A stretch of 60,000 bases of DNA from Cristatella mucedo (lineage: Eukaryota; Bryozoa; Phylactolaemata; Cristatellidae). Shown piece after piece: positions 51,119-60,000 of the stretch; positions within the stretch are counted from its first letter, which is position 1, and each line of letters starts with the position of its first letter. The stretch covers positions 684,001 to 744,000 of the forward strand of contig WPIO01000123.1 of assembly GCA_009760855.2 (NCBI GenBank). The letters run 5' to 3'. The notes under the pieces were generated by a model. That model was not told the origin of the DNA. It saw only the letters and a program-made list of their open reading frames with translations, and did not search any database. The position numbers were made by a program, and so were the translations under genes.

Positions 51119-51714
51119 ATGAGGCATCGGCTGGGCATCACTAGCACTGGTCTGCAGTGGTTCAGGTCCTATCTCAGTGGAAGACTCCAGAGTATTGACG
51201 TGAATGGACAAAGATCATCTGAAGTACCTCTGAAATTTGGAGTACCTCAGGGCTCAGTGCTAGGTCCGGTTCTTTTCACGGCTTATGCTCTGCCTCTTGC
51301 TGATGTGATTTCCAAGCACAATCTAGGCTTTCACTTCTATGCGGATGACACTCAGTTGTACCTTTGCTTTGATCCCTCCCAGCCTTCGAGCACCTCGAAT
51401 TCTCTAAACTCACTTACTGCATGCATTGATGACATCCGCACATGGATGGCAGCAAATTTTCTAAAACTTAACGATGAGAAAACTAACTTACTAGTTATGG
51501 CAAACCCAGTGTGATCCAGAGATTGGACAGACTGACTCTCAAAATTGGCTCTGCCAGCATATCTCCAGTTGAATCAGCTCAAAATCTAGGTGTCATATTC
51601 CAAAGCGACCTCTCGTTAGACGACCACATAAGCTCCACAGTCAAGTCCGCCTATTTTCAGCTTCATAACGTTGCTAAAATTCGGGCTTGTTTAGATAAAG
51701 ATGTAACCGCGTAG
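51119..51714 (+). repeat. CR1/L2-type LINE RT fragment
   Basis: RT blocks: WFRSYLSGRLQSIDVNG, GVPQGSVLGP (51240-51270), catalytic FYADDTQLYL (51336-51362), NFLKLNDEKTNLLVM, then after one frameshift near 51512 ESAQNLGVIF. It stops abruptly at ~51714 in a different sequence. Distinct subfamily from the 1-1500 copy. Confidence 0.75.
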
Positions 51715-51858
51715 ACAAGCTCGTCCCCCGGCTCTCTACCGGCGGACTGTGTGATGCAGTGCTGCAATGCGGTTAAAACACAGGCGGCCACAAATGGGTG
51801 CCGAAAACAACAGTTTATTGTGGGCCTGTTCGTAGCGGTTACGCGCCGACGCAAGCAC

Positions 51859-52014
51859 TTTACGCGGCGCGTACCGGACCGACGGAGTTAACTGCGCGAA
51901 CTCCCGAAGTCCGAGTATAACCAACTACCCTGTGCGTTTACGCGGCGTGTACCGGACCGACGGAGTTAACTGTGCGAACTCCCGAAGTCCGAGTATAACC
52001 AACTACCCTATGCG
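51859..52014. repeat. 78-bp tandem duplication
   Basis: TTTACGCGGCG(C/T)GTACC... repeats at 51859 and 51937 with only a few differences over 78 bp. It ends just before the P-C terminus. GC-rich host or LTR-type DNA; no coding. Confidence 0.85.
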
Positions 52015-52048
52015 CGCGTCGCTACAGCACCCCAAGATACGAGCGGCT

Positions 52049-52206
52049 TGTTGTAAGAAAAGTACCCTTTTAGGACAATTCCCCTTTTAGGACAAATCCC
52101 CTTTTAGGACACCTCATGTTCACTACGTTCACATTCGATGTCCTAAAAGGGAAATTGTCCTAAAAAGGAAAGTGTCCTAAAAGTGTACTATTCCTCCAAC
52201 ACTAAA
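52049..52206 (+). repeat. P-C left terminal repeat with three-unit hairpin arms
   Basis: TGTTGTAAG start like P-B. The arm holds three CCCTTTTAGGACA-type units (52064-52111). Its inverted match TGTCCTAAAAGGGAAATTG... (52140-52187) also has three units, around a core with GTTCACTACGTTCAC. P-B has two units per arm. The right partner is outside the window. Confidence 0.8.
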
Positions 52207-52254
52207 GATTTTGTCCTTTGGTTTTTTATTTGAACCAAAATCTACCTAGTATAG

Positions 52255-55200
52255 ATGTACGGAAGAAGTTCTCAAAAGGGAAAATCTTTTTACAGTGAGT
52301 CAAGAAGACTAATGAATATTGATGTCATAACTCCTAGTAAAAGTATTGCTTCTAGGCTTCATAAGTTTAAATTAGATTTTGTTGGAGCAAGTGGAAAACA
52401 TGAAAGATATATTCTTAAAGGGAGAGTATTCTGCAACTAAAATTGATGATTTCTTTAATAGTATAATACCAAGTTATAATAATGTGTTAAAAAAGTAACA
52501 ACTAGATTTTCTTCATTTAAATTACAAACTAAGATTTCCATTCATTCATATCACACTCAAACTGACACACATTCACATAGTGTTGTAACAGGTTCTAAGT
52601 TGGTTGCAGTTGTTAAAATATCTGATTATACTAATATTATTAAAGACCAATTAAATCTTTAAAAGAATCAATAGATAAAATGATTGACAAGAATTCAAGT
52701 TCAGGTTGGAAGCTAATAGGTGTAAAACGTCTTGAGATTAATGTTTGTGAATATATTGTTAGAGCTGGTTCGTCTTATTTACCACTACCAACTGGTTTAG
52801 CAAAGAAGCGCTGCTGTGTTTATATAAAGAATGAAGATAAATATTGTGCTTTATGGTGTGTATTAAGATTCCTACATCCTGTAAGTGTACATCCAGAGAG
52901 ATACATTGATTTAATTAATATATTAAGAAGTAATTATCAAGAATTAAACGACCCTCTTTCACAACTTGAATGGCCACTCAAAGTAATTGATGTTAAAAAA
53001 CTTGGTAAACTATTTAATGTTAGTGTAAATGTTTATGAGTATAATGACAAATCAGGTGTATATCCTCTAAAAATTGTATCAAGAAAATTAGAGGTTCCAG
53101 ATAGACATATTAATCTCCTGCTGATAACCAAATCCGAAAAAAAGTCATTATGTGTTGATAAAGAATTTCCGTGGTCTCTGCAGAACATCTAGTAAAGGAG
53201 GGTCAGTATTTTATTGCCATAGGTGATTTGACAAATTCTTTTCAGATTTAGATATTCAGAATCACATAGTAAATAAAAACTTAACTCTTGTTATTCCAAA
53301 TTAAAAATGCCTGGTATTGTTGAAAATAAGAAAATAGGACGAACAAAGGATACTACACTTTTAAGTTTTAGTGACCACGAAAAACTTATTAAGTCTCCAT
53401 ACGTTTGTTATGCGGATTTTGAGAGTTTGAATGTAAAGACATGTGATGTTTGTAATGAAAGTATACTATCTAACGATATCAATCCATTTTATTGTAATAG
53501 TAAATTAACAACTGGTAAATGTAGTGATACATGTACTAATATGTTACAAATTCCATCCAATTCATGTGCGATTATTGTTGATATTAATGGAAAAGTTATA
53601 GATAGGTTTTTAAATAGAGGGAAAGATTGTGTTGAACTACTATTAGAGTTTATAATTAATACTTCTAAAGAATTAAAAAATATGCTATTGAATCACGTTG
53701 AAGCACTTTTTTTTTTTATTCTGATGTTAATAAGAAATTTAAAGATTCTACAAAATGTTGGGTTTTTACAAAATAATTTAATGATGTAAATGGAAAGTTT
53801 AAAGTAAGAGATCATTGCCACTTTACAGATAAGTTTAGAGGAGCAGCACATAAACTTTGTAATTCACTCGTTAGATTAAAAAAAAGTAGCTGGAAACTTC
53901 CAATCTTTATTCACAACTTGAAAGGATAGGATTCTCATTCGATTGTAAAAGGAATGTGAGCATTTGGTCTTGATTGTAAGCCTGTTGTACACAATATGGA
54001 GAACTATATGTCAATGTCATTTGAGAATTTCGAGAATAAAGATTCTCATAATTTTATGAATAATGGTTTAAGTGATATTGTTACTTCATTAAAGAAAGCA
54101 AATTCTAACATTAACAATACAATTGGTGTTTTTAAATTATTATATCCAGATATTGATGGCAATGTTCTCAAAGATACTATAACAAGAAAAGGAGTTTATC
54201 CTTACGAGTATATGGATTCTTTTGATAAATTCGATGTAAACAAAATTACAGAAATCAAAGCATTCAATAGTAAACTTACTTTTGATAGAGGTATTACTAC
54301 TGAAGACTATGAACATGCATTAAATGTATTTAAACTTTTAAACATGAAAGATTTAGGACATTATCATGGTATTAATTTATATACAGACGTTACACTTCTT
54401 GCTGATTGCTATGAGGCATACAGAAACAGTTTTATTGAGTTGGTTAAACTAGATCCTTCTCATTATCTATCTGCACCACATTATGCATGGTCTTGTACTT
54501 TGTTGTACACCAAATGTACTATAAATTTGTTAGGTAAAAAGGAAGGAGACTTACAACTATATCAAAAGTTTAAGGAATCAATAAGAGGTGGTGTCTGTCA
54601 AGTAAGTAAAAGACTTTGTAAGGCTAGTGACAATAATCATATTATGTACTGGGATGCAACCAGTTTATATCCAACTGTTATGATGTGGCACTTACCTATT
54701 TCAGAACCTATTGAAGATGATTTAAGTAATTGGTCACTTGAAAAAATAATGTCACTACCCGAAGATTCTGAAACAGGATTATTTGTATTATATGATTTAG
54801 AGTATCCAAAGGAATAACATGATTTACATAATGATTATCCACTTTGTCCTGAAAGTAGGGTTGTTGATACTTCTGAGTTTTCAAGATACCAACAAAAGTT
54901 TTCATCGGGCCCAAGTACTGTACCAAAGTTGATTTGTGACTTTAATAATAAAATTCATTATCTAACCCATTACAGGTACTTTCGATTTGTTGTTAGGAAA
55001 GGTTTGATTCCAACTAAAATACATAAAGTATATCAATTCAATCAAGAACCTTGGGCAAAACCATTCACTGATATATGTGCAGAGAAAAAGATTGAATTCG
55101 AACGTAAAGGCGATAGTTTCAAAAGAAATCTATGTACAGGTTTCATGTGCCAAATCTTTGGAAAGATATGTGAGAACGTAAAAAACAGAACGTGTGTTAG

Positions 55201-55969
55201 GTTAGTAAATACAGGGACAGATAAGAATGATTCGTTGCATAATAAACTAATGAGAGATCCTAGGCTTAAAGAAATTAGATGCTTTGATAAGAGTCTTGTT
55301 GGTTTTGAACATTCAAGAAATACTACACTTCTAAACAAACCAATGTTTATAGGTGTTGCAATTCTTGATCTATCAAAATTAAATATGCAAAGGTTTTACT
55401 ATAACACGTTGAAGGCTAAGTTTAACGATAGATTAAGTTTATTATACACTGATACTGATTCGTTAGTTGTTGATATTAAAAGTGAAAACTTTGAGAAAGA
55501 GATGTTTGATATTAAGAATTGGTTTCATAAAGACGTGTTTGGTAAATTCAAAGATGAGATGGATGGAGCAAAGATTGATGAATTCATTGCTTTAAGACCA
55601 AAACTATATTGTGCTTCTTCTATTAGGCCAATTTTGAAAGCAAAGGGTGTTCCAAAAGAAGTAATTAGGAATTCAAAGATAACACATAGTGAGTACATTC
55701 AATGTTTGTCTAGAGTAAATGAAATTTACAGTGGTGATCTTGATACAAAAGACTTTGATGAGACACTTGATAGAGATTTCTACCGCATGACACAAAGTAA
55801 ACACAATATTATTACAAAGAAACTTAAAAAAAGACCCCTATCAGCATTTGAATCAAAGCGTTACTGGTTAGATTGCGGTTGTTGTAGTTATGCATACGGT
55901 CATTATAGAATAGAAGAGAGCGCCGGAAAATGTATTAAATGTTTTTCTAATACTAGTATAAATGCCTAA
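52255..55969 (+). pseudogene. Protein-primed family B DNA polymerase, frameshifted (P-C)
   Basis: Start after tagtatagATG. Exonuclease I YADFES near 53410, polymerase motif A DATSLYPTV near 54655, motif C YTDTDSLV near 55447, and the cysteine-rich tail RYWLDCGCCSYAYG near 55860. Breaks near 52440, 52650, 53190, 53780, 53930 and 54815. The segment 54873-55706 is what P-B lacks. About 1,200 codons, normal for Polinton polymerases. Confidence 0.85.
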
Positions 55970-56111
55970 ACGAAAGATTGAAAGCGAAAAAGAAGATAAT
56001 GCGAGTAAAATAAAACCCGTTGATACTGAAAGAGCGTGGGAAGAACCAAGAGCAAAATGATTTAGAGAAAAAGAAGTCAAAACAATTTAGAAAAATATAT
56101 TAGCAAAATAA
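55962..56111 (+). pseudogene. Small basic protein overlapping polymerase end (P-C)
   Basis: Same ATGCCTAA overlap as P-B; two stops (near 56058 and 56088) inside an otherwise matching 49-codon frame. Confidence 0.45.
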
Positions 56112-56127
56112 TTTCATTATTATAGAA

Positions 56128-56454
56128 ATGGAAAATGAAGAGTTTTTAAAAGTTGAAGAAGACTCTATTGATATAAGTATTTCAGATACAGAGCCAATAT
56201 CAGATAAAGAATACGAAGATCCTGATTATATACCTGAATCCGAATCCGAATCCAAATCCGAATCTGAATTTGAATCTACTGAAGATGACTTTCCTTTTTA
56301 CACTGAAGCTGATGATATACCTACATTTCGAAATGATTATTTAAATGAAGAAAATAAATTAAAAAAAAATATTTTTACTTATATAGAAATGGACGTCTTG
56401 AGAATTCTAAGCCGCGAACAATCCAGAGATATGGCCGTAAAGATCTGTCTTTAA
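56128..56454 (+). CDS. Acidic repeat protein fused in frame to RIL-C start (P-C)
   Basis: The acidic protein (DPDYIPESESE and a Ser/Glu/Lys run) has lost its stop. The frame runs on through the spacer and the promoter-like tatatagaa into MDVLRILSREQSRDMAVKICL, ending at a stop. 108 codons. In P-B the two genes are separate. Start after attatagaaATG. Confidence 0.5.
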   Translation: MENEEFLKVEEDSIDISISDTEPISDKEYEDPDYIPESESESKSESEFESTEDDFPFYTEADDIPTFRNDYLNEENKLKKNIFTYIEMDVLRILSREQSRDMAVKICL

Positions 56455-56673
56455 AAACTAAAAGGAAATGATCAACGTATAATTTGACACTCTTTTGATA
56501 AACTTATTCCATATTTAGATATTTCATTTGTTAGAGTTCTTATAGAAATCTGTGAAGCTTCTGATAAACTAATGGATGGTAAAGGTAAGATAAATGAAAT
56601 GCTTGAAGAAGCAGCCAAGAAATCAAAAAAACCACAAACAAAACAAAGACTACAAAGTAATTACTTCTATTAA
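56389..56673 (+). pseudogene. RIL-C family small protein, MDV type (P-C)
   Basis: Start after cttatatagaaATG; stop after 21 codons (56452), then the remainder of the family sequence (KLIPYLDISF, CEASDKLMD) to 56673. Matches P-A 40239-39964. Confidence 0.45.
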
Positions 56674-56703
56674 ATAAAAATTTAGCTTTATATAGGAAAA
56701 AAT

Positions 56704-56892
56704 ATGGATCAAAAAGTCTGAAGAATTCTTTGTTGTAGACGTGCTGTAGAAATTGCACTAGTAGCTATTCGTGGATATGAAATTAATTATGAGTATGATT
56801 TTCCACTAATATTTTATGAACTTATTGGTAATTTAAGTGAGGACATTTTATGTGAGTTGTTAGAGATTTGTGATGGGAATAAAAAAAATTAA
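56704..56892 (+). pseudogene. RIL-C family small protein, short MDQ type (P-C)
   Basis: MDQKV, stop, RILCCRRAVEIALVAIRG, then a new middle (YEYDFPLIFYELIG) and LCELLEICDG. 62 codons. Start after ctttatataggaaaaatATG. No clear counterpart in P-B; the following 56893-57008 is AT-rich spacer with a further atATAG. Confidence 0.45.
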
Positions 56893-57008
56893 GAATTAAT
56901 TTTTAAAATGGTAATATAGTAAATTTTCTAGTAGGGTTCATGATTTAAAAAAAAATTTAGAAAACAAAAAGATGAAATAATCATCTTTAAATCTTGTATA
57001 GAAGAAAA

Positions 57009-57284
57009 ATGGAGTATAAAATTTCAAAGATTCTTTGTTGTCAAGATACTGCAAATATTCCAAAAATGGTATGTGGCTCTGAAGATAGGTATTGGTATTC
57101 TAGTCTTCTTCCACCAAATTTTTATGAAGATGTTATTAGATTAAACGAAGACGAAATATTTACGCTGTTAGAGTTTTGTGATGAGTACGAAAAAAATCAA
57201 TATGATCGAAAAAGTTTAGGAGATGGAACAGAATCTTATATTATTAAGGTTGGTGTGTTTTATTATGAAGCTGAAAAAAATTAA
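57009..57284 (+). CDS. RIL-C family small protein, MEYK type, intact (P-C)
   Basis: 91 codons from the Met after ttgtatagaagaaaaATG: MEYKISKILCCQDTANIPKMV, CGSEDRYWY, FTLLEFCDEYEKNQ. Same N-terminal ILCC and C-terminal LLxxCDxY signatures as the family, with a unique middle. Present only in P-C. Confidence 0.5.
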   Translation: MEYKISKILCCQDTANIPKMVCGSEDRYWYSSLLPPNFYEDVIRLNEDEIFTLLEFCDEYEKNQYDRKSLGDGTESYIIKVGVFYYEAEKN

Positions 57285-57329
57285 GAGAGAGGAAAATGAA
57301 TTGAACAATTCTTAAACCTTATATAGGAA

Positions 57330-57596
57330 ATGGATTTTGATGAAAAGTTTGAAAAGTTTCTTGGGAATTGTTATGTACCTAATATTATATCCTCAATTTG
57401 TTTTTGTCTATTAGGATGGTGTGGGCCTGAATCTGTTGTTTATTGTAAATCTTATAAAATTATAAAAGAATCAGACCCAATATTTATTGACACACTTTTT
57501 GAGATTGCTGATCAATATAAAAGTTTTGATAAATCTAAGATGAAATTAGAAAATGAGGCTACACAAATATACGAGAATAGAAAATCAAATATTTAA
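57330..57596 (+). CDS. RIL-C-related small protein, MDFDE type, intact (P-C)
   Basis: 88 codons; MDFDEKFEKFLGN, CFCLLGWCGPES, SDPIFIDTLFEIADQY. Start after ccttatataggaaATG. Intact version of P-B 9045. Confidence 0.5.
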   Translation: MDFDEKFEKFLGNCYVPNIISSICFCLLGWCGPESVVYCKSYKIIKESDPIFIDTLFEIADQYKSFDKSKMKLENEATQIYENRKSNI

Positions 57597-57616
57597 ACCT
57601 TATATTGAAAAGAAAG

Positions 57617-57874
57617 ATGGATCACAAAGTTTCAATAATTCTTTGTTGTGAGTATGCTATAAGAATTTCTAAAACGTTTTGTTGTTTGGAGGATGACACA
57701 CCACAAATCCCTACCGATTTTTATAAGTATATATTTAAACAACCTGCATCACAAATTTGGATTCTCTTAGATGTTTGTGATGCATATGATAAAATGAAAA
57801 AGAAAGAAAGAAAATAGACTTCAGCATTTGATAAATTTAATCAAATGTTTGATGATGTAAAAACAAAAAAATAA
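57617..57874 (+). pseudogene. RIL-C family small protein, MDH type (P-C)
   Basis: MDHKVSIILCCEYAIRISKTF, IPTDFYKYIF, WILLDVCDAYDKM; stop at 57815 removes the last ~20 codons seen in P-A 39682-39413 and P-B 9325. Confidence 0.5.
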
Positions 57875-57912
57875 TCACTTTTACATCTAAGTAATTTTTT
57901 TTTATATAGGAA

Positions 57913-58386
57913 ATGCAGAACGACGTTACCGATCCCAATCTTGCTACTAGTGCTACTCTCCTTAAGTCTTACGTTGATTATCTTGTTTGGTCAAGAATGA
58001 CTGCATATGATTCCCAAACAGTTGATTCAGATATTTCCGTTATGACTGACAATTCGGTTAAGAAGTTCTATCTTGATGAATGTGATATTGAAGCTCAAAA
58101 GATTATAACTGCCGGCTTAACTGATGTAACAGCCAATCTTGAATCTACTGTTAGGTCTAAAGTAGATGCACTTCTTGACGATCCTTCTGAGATCTCTGGC
58201 TATACAACATGGATTGCATCTCAACTTCAAACACTCTCAACAGTTATTTCAGGAGTTTCAGGAGTTAAACCATACATCTCTGGAATCGTTAAAGACGAGT
58301 GTTATGCAGTTCTTCCTGATCTAGCTGACGGTGTTAGCTCAAGATAAAAGGCAACTGCTGCAGCTCTAGAAGCACAATCAGCATAA
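57913..58386 (+). pseudogene. MQND-type conserved protein, one late stop (P-C)
   Basis: 144 open codons to a stop at 58345-58347, then AAALEAQSA to 58386. Blocks as in P-B 9624. This is the cleanest copy: ~157 residues in full. Confidence 0.55.
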
Positions 58387-58421
58387 TTAATTTAATTAAA
58401 AAAAATAAACATTATATAGAA

Positions 58422-58810
58422 ATGGGTATTGAAACAAGGAGTAGGGATTGCCTTAATGAAGTTCAAGGGCAGCAGCATTCAAATTTTAAGATTTGTTCAT
58501 ATCCTATGGGTAGAATTGAAGACATTCGATCAACATTACTAAACGCTGTTAAACTAGTTATTGAATACAAGGCTTTAAGAATCAAACACTCTGAACCAGA
58601 AATCGCTAACATATTTACTAAGGTTAGAGATGGTTCAGTCTTTGAAGAGCTTCTGAAGGACTTAAAAATAGAAAAAATAAATAAAATTAACGCAGAAGCT
58701 TACTCTAAAAAATAGAACTAACAAAACAAATCAAAAAGGAAATAGATCAAGGAAAAGACTTTGAACCTCAGGAAGAGTTGATTGAAGAGACTATGGATTG
58801 GTGGATTTAA
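58422..58810 (+). pseudogene. MGIETRS-type conserved protein, one frameshift (P-C)
   Basis: 97 open codons, frameshift near 58710 in an A-run, then IDQGKDFEP and MDWWI to 58810. Start after cattatatagaaATG. Confidence 0.55.
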
Positions 58811-58840
58811 AAAAAATATTTACAAATATATAGAAATAAA

Positions 58841-59237
58841 ATGCCAGATTTGAGAAAATATTTTGCTGTTAAAAAATATGAAGAGACTGTTCAGTTTAAT
58901 AAAAATTAGATCTTGTCTAATAAAATTAACAAGAGCTAGATATGTACTTAAATTTATAAATATAGTAATAGAATTATGAGTAACTATTTCAAGTACTTAT
59001 GTTCAAGTATTGCCATCTATTAGTCATGTAGTAACTGTCTTTTCATCTATATTTGTAATGTTTGTATCAGTTGACGGTGTACTAACAGATATAGACAAAC
59101 GCAAAAGGAATGCTTTAAGTTCTAATTATCAAATTATCTCAAAGATTACTAACGCTTTATCTGATGATGAAATTACAAAAGAAGAGTTTGAAGGAATTGT
59201 ATTGGGGAACTCACAAACTGAAATTAATGTAGGCTAA
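58841..59237 (+). pseudogene. Small membrane protein, MPDLRK type (P-C)
   Basis: Start after atatatagaaataaaATG; frameshift near 58905; hydrophobic segments INIVI... and VVTVFSSIFVMFVSV; charged C-terminal half (59010-59237) open. Only ~30 bp after the MGIETRS stop, i.e. an empty cassette site. Overlaps the integrase stop. Confidence 0.5.
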
Positions 59238-60000
59238 CAACTTGTAACTCCCCTCTAACAAAACTTTTCTTAAAATCATTTACGAAATATCTAGTTGGTT
59301 GTTCTCTTAATAACATTATTCTAACAATAGTATGTTTAGTTAAACTCCCTATTAGATCTGTAGCTCTTCTTCTTTTCTCGTCTTCTTCCTCACCCGGTTC
59401 TAACAAAAACCAAACTGGTGTGTTAAGTTCTAATAGCTTTTCACCATGATATTTTTGTTTCTTTAGTCCTACATTTTCTTTTTTTATCGCCTTTGCTGGT
59501 TCTTTACCAATCATTCTTGTAACAGTATTATTTAGATACTCAATGATCTTTGGTAGATTATCAATCAATCCACTCTTTATTTCTAGTATAGTCTCTTTTA
59601 TTAATACTTTCTAATTCTTGTTCATACTGAGCAATGAATGCACTCTCAGCAACTGTTCTATTCATTCTTTCAACTAATGCAACACTCTTTTTAGTAGTGC
59701 CTTCAATTATTTGTGTTTCATGTTTTTTTCATTTCTTTAGCAAACTCACCTTTAAACTCTGACCCAAGATCAACCGTCATTTTCTTTGGCCACTTCAAAG
59801 GACCTTTACTGTAGATATCTATTATTGCTTTTGTTAATTCTTTAGAAGACTTTGTTTTAAGAGGTCTTGATTCTTTATATCTACTAGCAACATCAATAAC
59901 ACTCAAAGCATATTATATCCAGAATCATTAGCATATACAAAATGTCTGCTTAGTGATTTTCATTAGGCTCAACAATATTAAAGAAACCTTGTGGAATTTT
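59224..60000 (-). pseudogene. Polinton DDE integrase, C-terminal and core (P-C, runs off window)
   Basis: Blocks VIDVASRY (59900), DLGSEFKGEF (59775), LVERMNR (59670) and the C-terminal EKRRRATD and FVRGELQVV. Frameshifts near 59575, 59730 and 59912. The N-terminal end is at or beyond 60000. Same family as P-A and P-B. Confidence 0.75.

Larger units (their letters stand above)
52049..60000 (+). mobile_element. Polinton-like element P-C, left part (runs off window)
   Basis: Same orientation and gene order as P-B from terminal repeat to integrase: polymerase, MPK, acidic protein, RIL-C cluster, MQND, MGIETRS, MPDLRK, integrase. Very similar to P-B at the nucleotide level. It lacks the polymerase deletion and has more RIL-C genes than P-B. 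Confidence 0.85.

Noticed and set aside
52049-52190. CRISPR-like short regular repeats
   Set aside because: The repeated units are palindromic arms of a transposon terminus, not spacer-separated repeats, and no cas genes occur.

Overview
The window is metazoan (invertebrate) nuclear DNA made almost entirely of mobile elements. I see no cellular protein gene that I can name, no rRNA, no CRISPR array and no bacterial operon. AT-rich blocks are three copies of a virus-like Polinton/Maverick (adintovirus-like) DNA element. They carry a protein-primed family B DNA polymerase, a DDE integrase, an FtsK/HerA-type packaging ATPase, an adenain-like cysteine protease, a probable double jelly-roll capsid protein, penton-like proteins and phage-type fibre proteins. 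GC-richer blocks are Ty3/gypsy LTR sequences, CR1/L2-type LINE fragments, tRNA-derived SINE-like pieces and degenerate tandem repeats. The gypsy Gag/Pol type and the LINE type fit a marine or arthropod-like invertebrate; I cannot name the species.

I call the three Polinton copies P-A, P-B and P-C. P-A runs leftward, with its polymerase end on the right: 1501-4688 and 33022-44785. Its left end abuts the 3' end of a LINE (1-1500), so its capsid/ATPase part is missing here. P-A's integrase gene is interrupted at 4688/33022 by a gypsy insertion flanked by a GGTT target duplication. Inside that gypsy sequence sits P-B (5278-28493), a complete 23.2-kb element with ~122-bp terminal inverted repeats. 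P-C starts at 52049 and runs off the window end. The order of events is therefore P-A first, then gypsy, then P-B.

Layout: 1-1500 LINE; 1501-4688 left part of P-A; 4689-5277 gypsy LTR and leader; 5278-28493 P-B; 28494-33021 gypsy remainder with two unlike LTRs, gag and pol; 33022-44785 rest of P-A; 44786-52048 host DNA with LINE/SINE pieces, a microsatellite, a degenerate ~160-180-bp repeat field and a 78-bp tandem duplication; 52049-60000 P-C.

In P-B the left arm, read rightward, holds the polymerase, a string of small genes (including a family of 85-95-residue paralogues) and a small membrane protein. Then come the leftward integrase and a divergent zinc-finger gene. The leftward structural block follows (fibre, capsid, coiled-coil protein, three penton-like paralogues, AT-hook core protein, ATPase). 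Next is a rightward protease plus a possible OB-fold protein. A 5.2-kb cassette (three fibre genes, a membrane protein, an HNH endonuclease, a phospholipase A2-like protein) comes next, and then an inverted second copy of the protease/OB pair beside the right terminal repeat. Most start codons lie 0-10 nt after a TATATAG-like motif.

Most genes carry frameshifts or stops, so all three copies look like decaying fossils. A few genes remain open: the P-B HNH endonuclease, phospholipase A2-like, AT-hook core and coiled-coil genes, one P-A fibre gene and several small paralogues. The most interesting signals are the fibre/HNH/PLA2 cassette found at two different positions with empty sites in sister copies, the expanding small-protein family, the leaderless TATATAG promoters and the hairpin/iteron termini.
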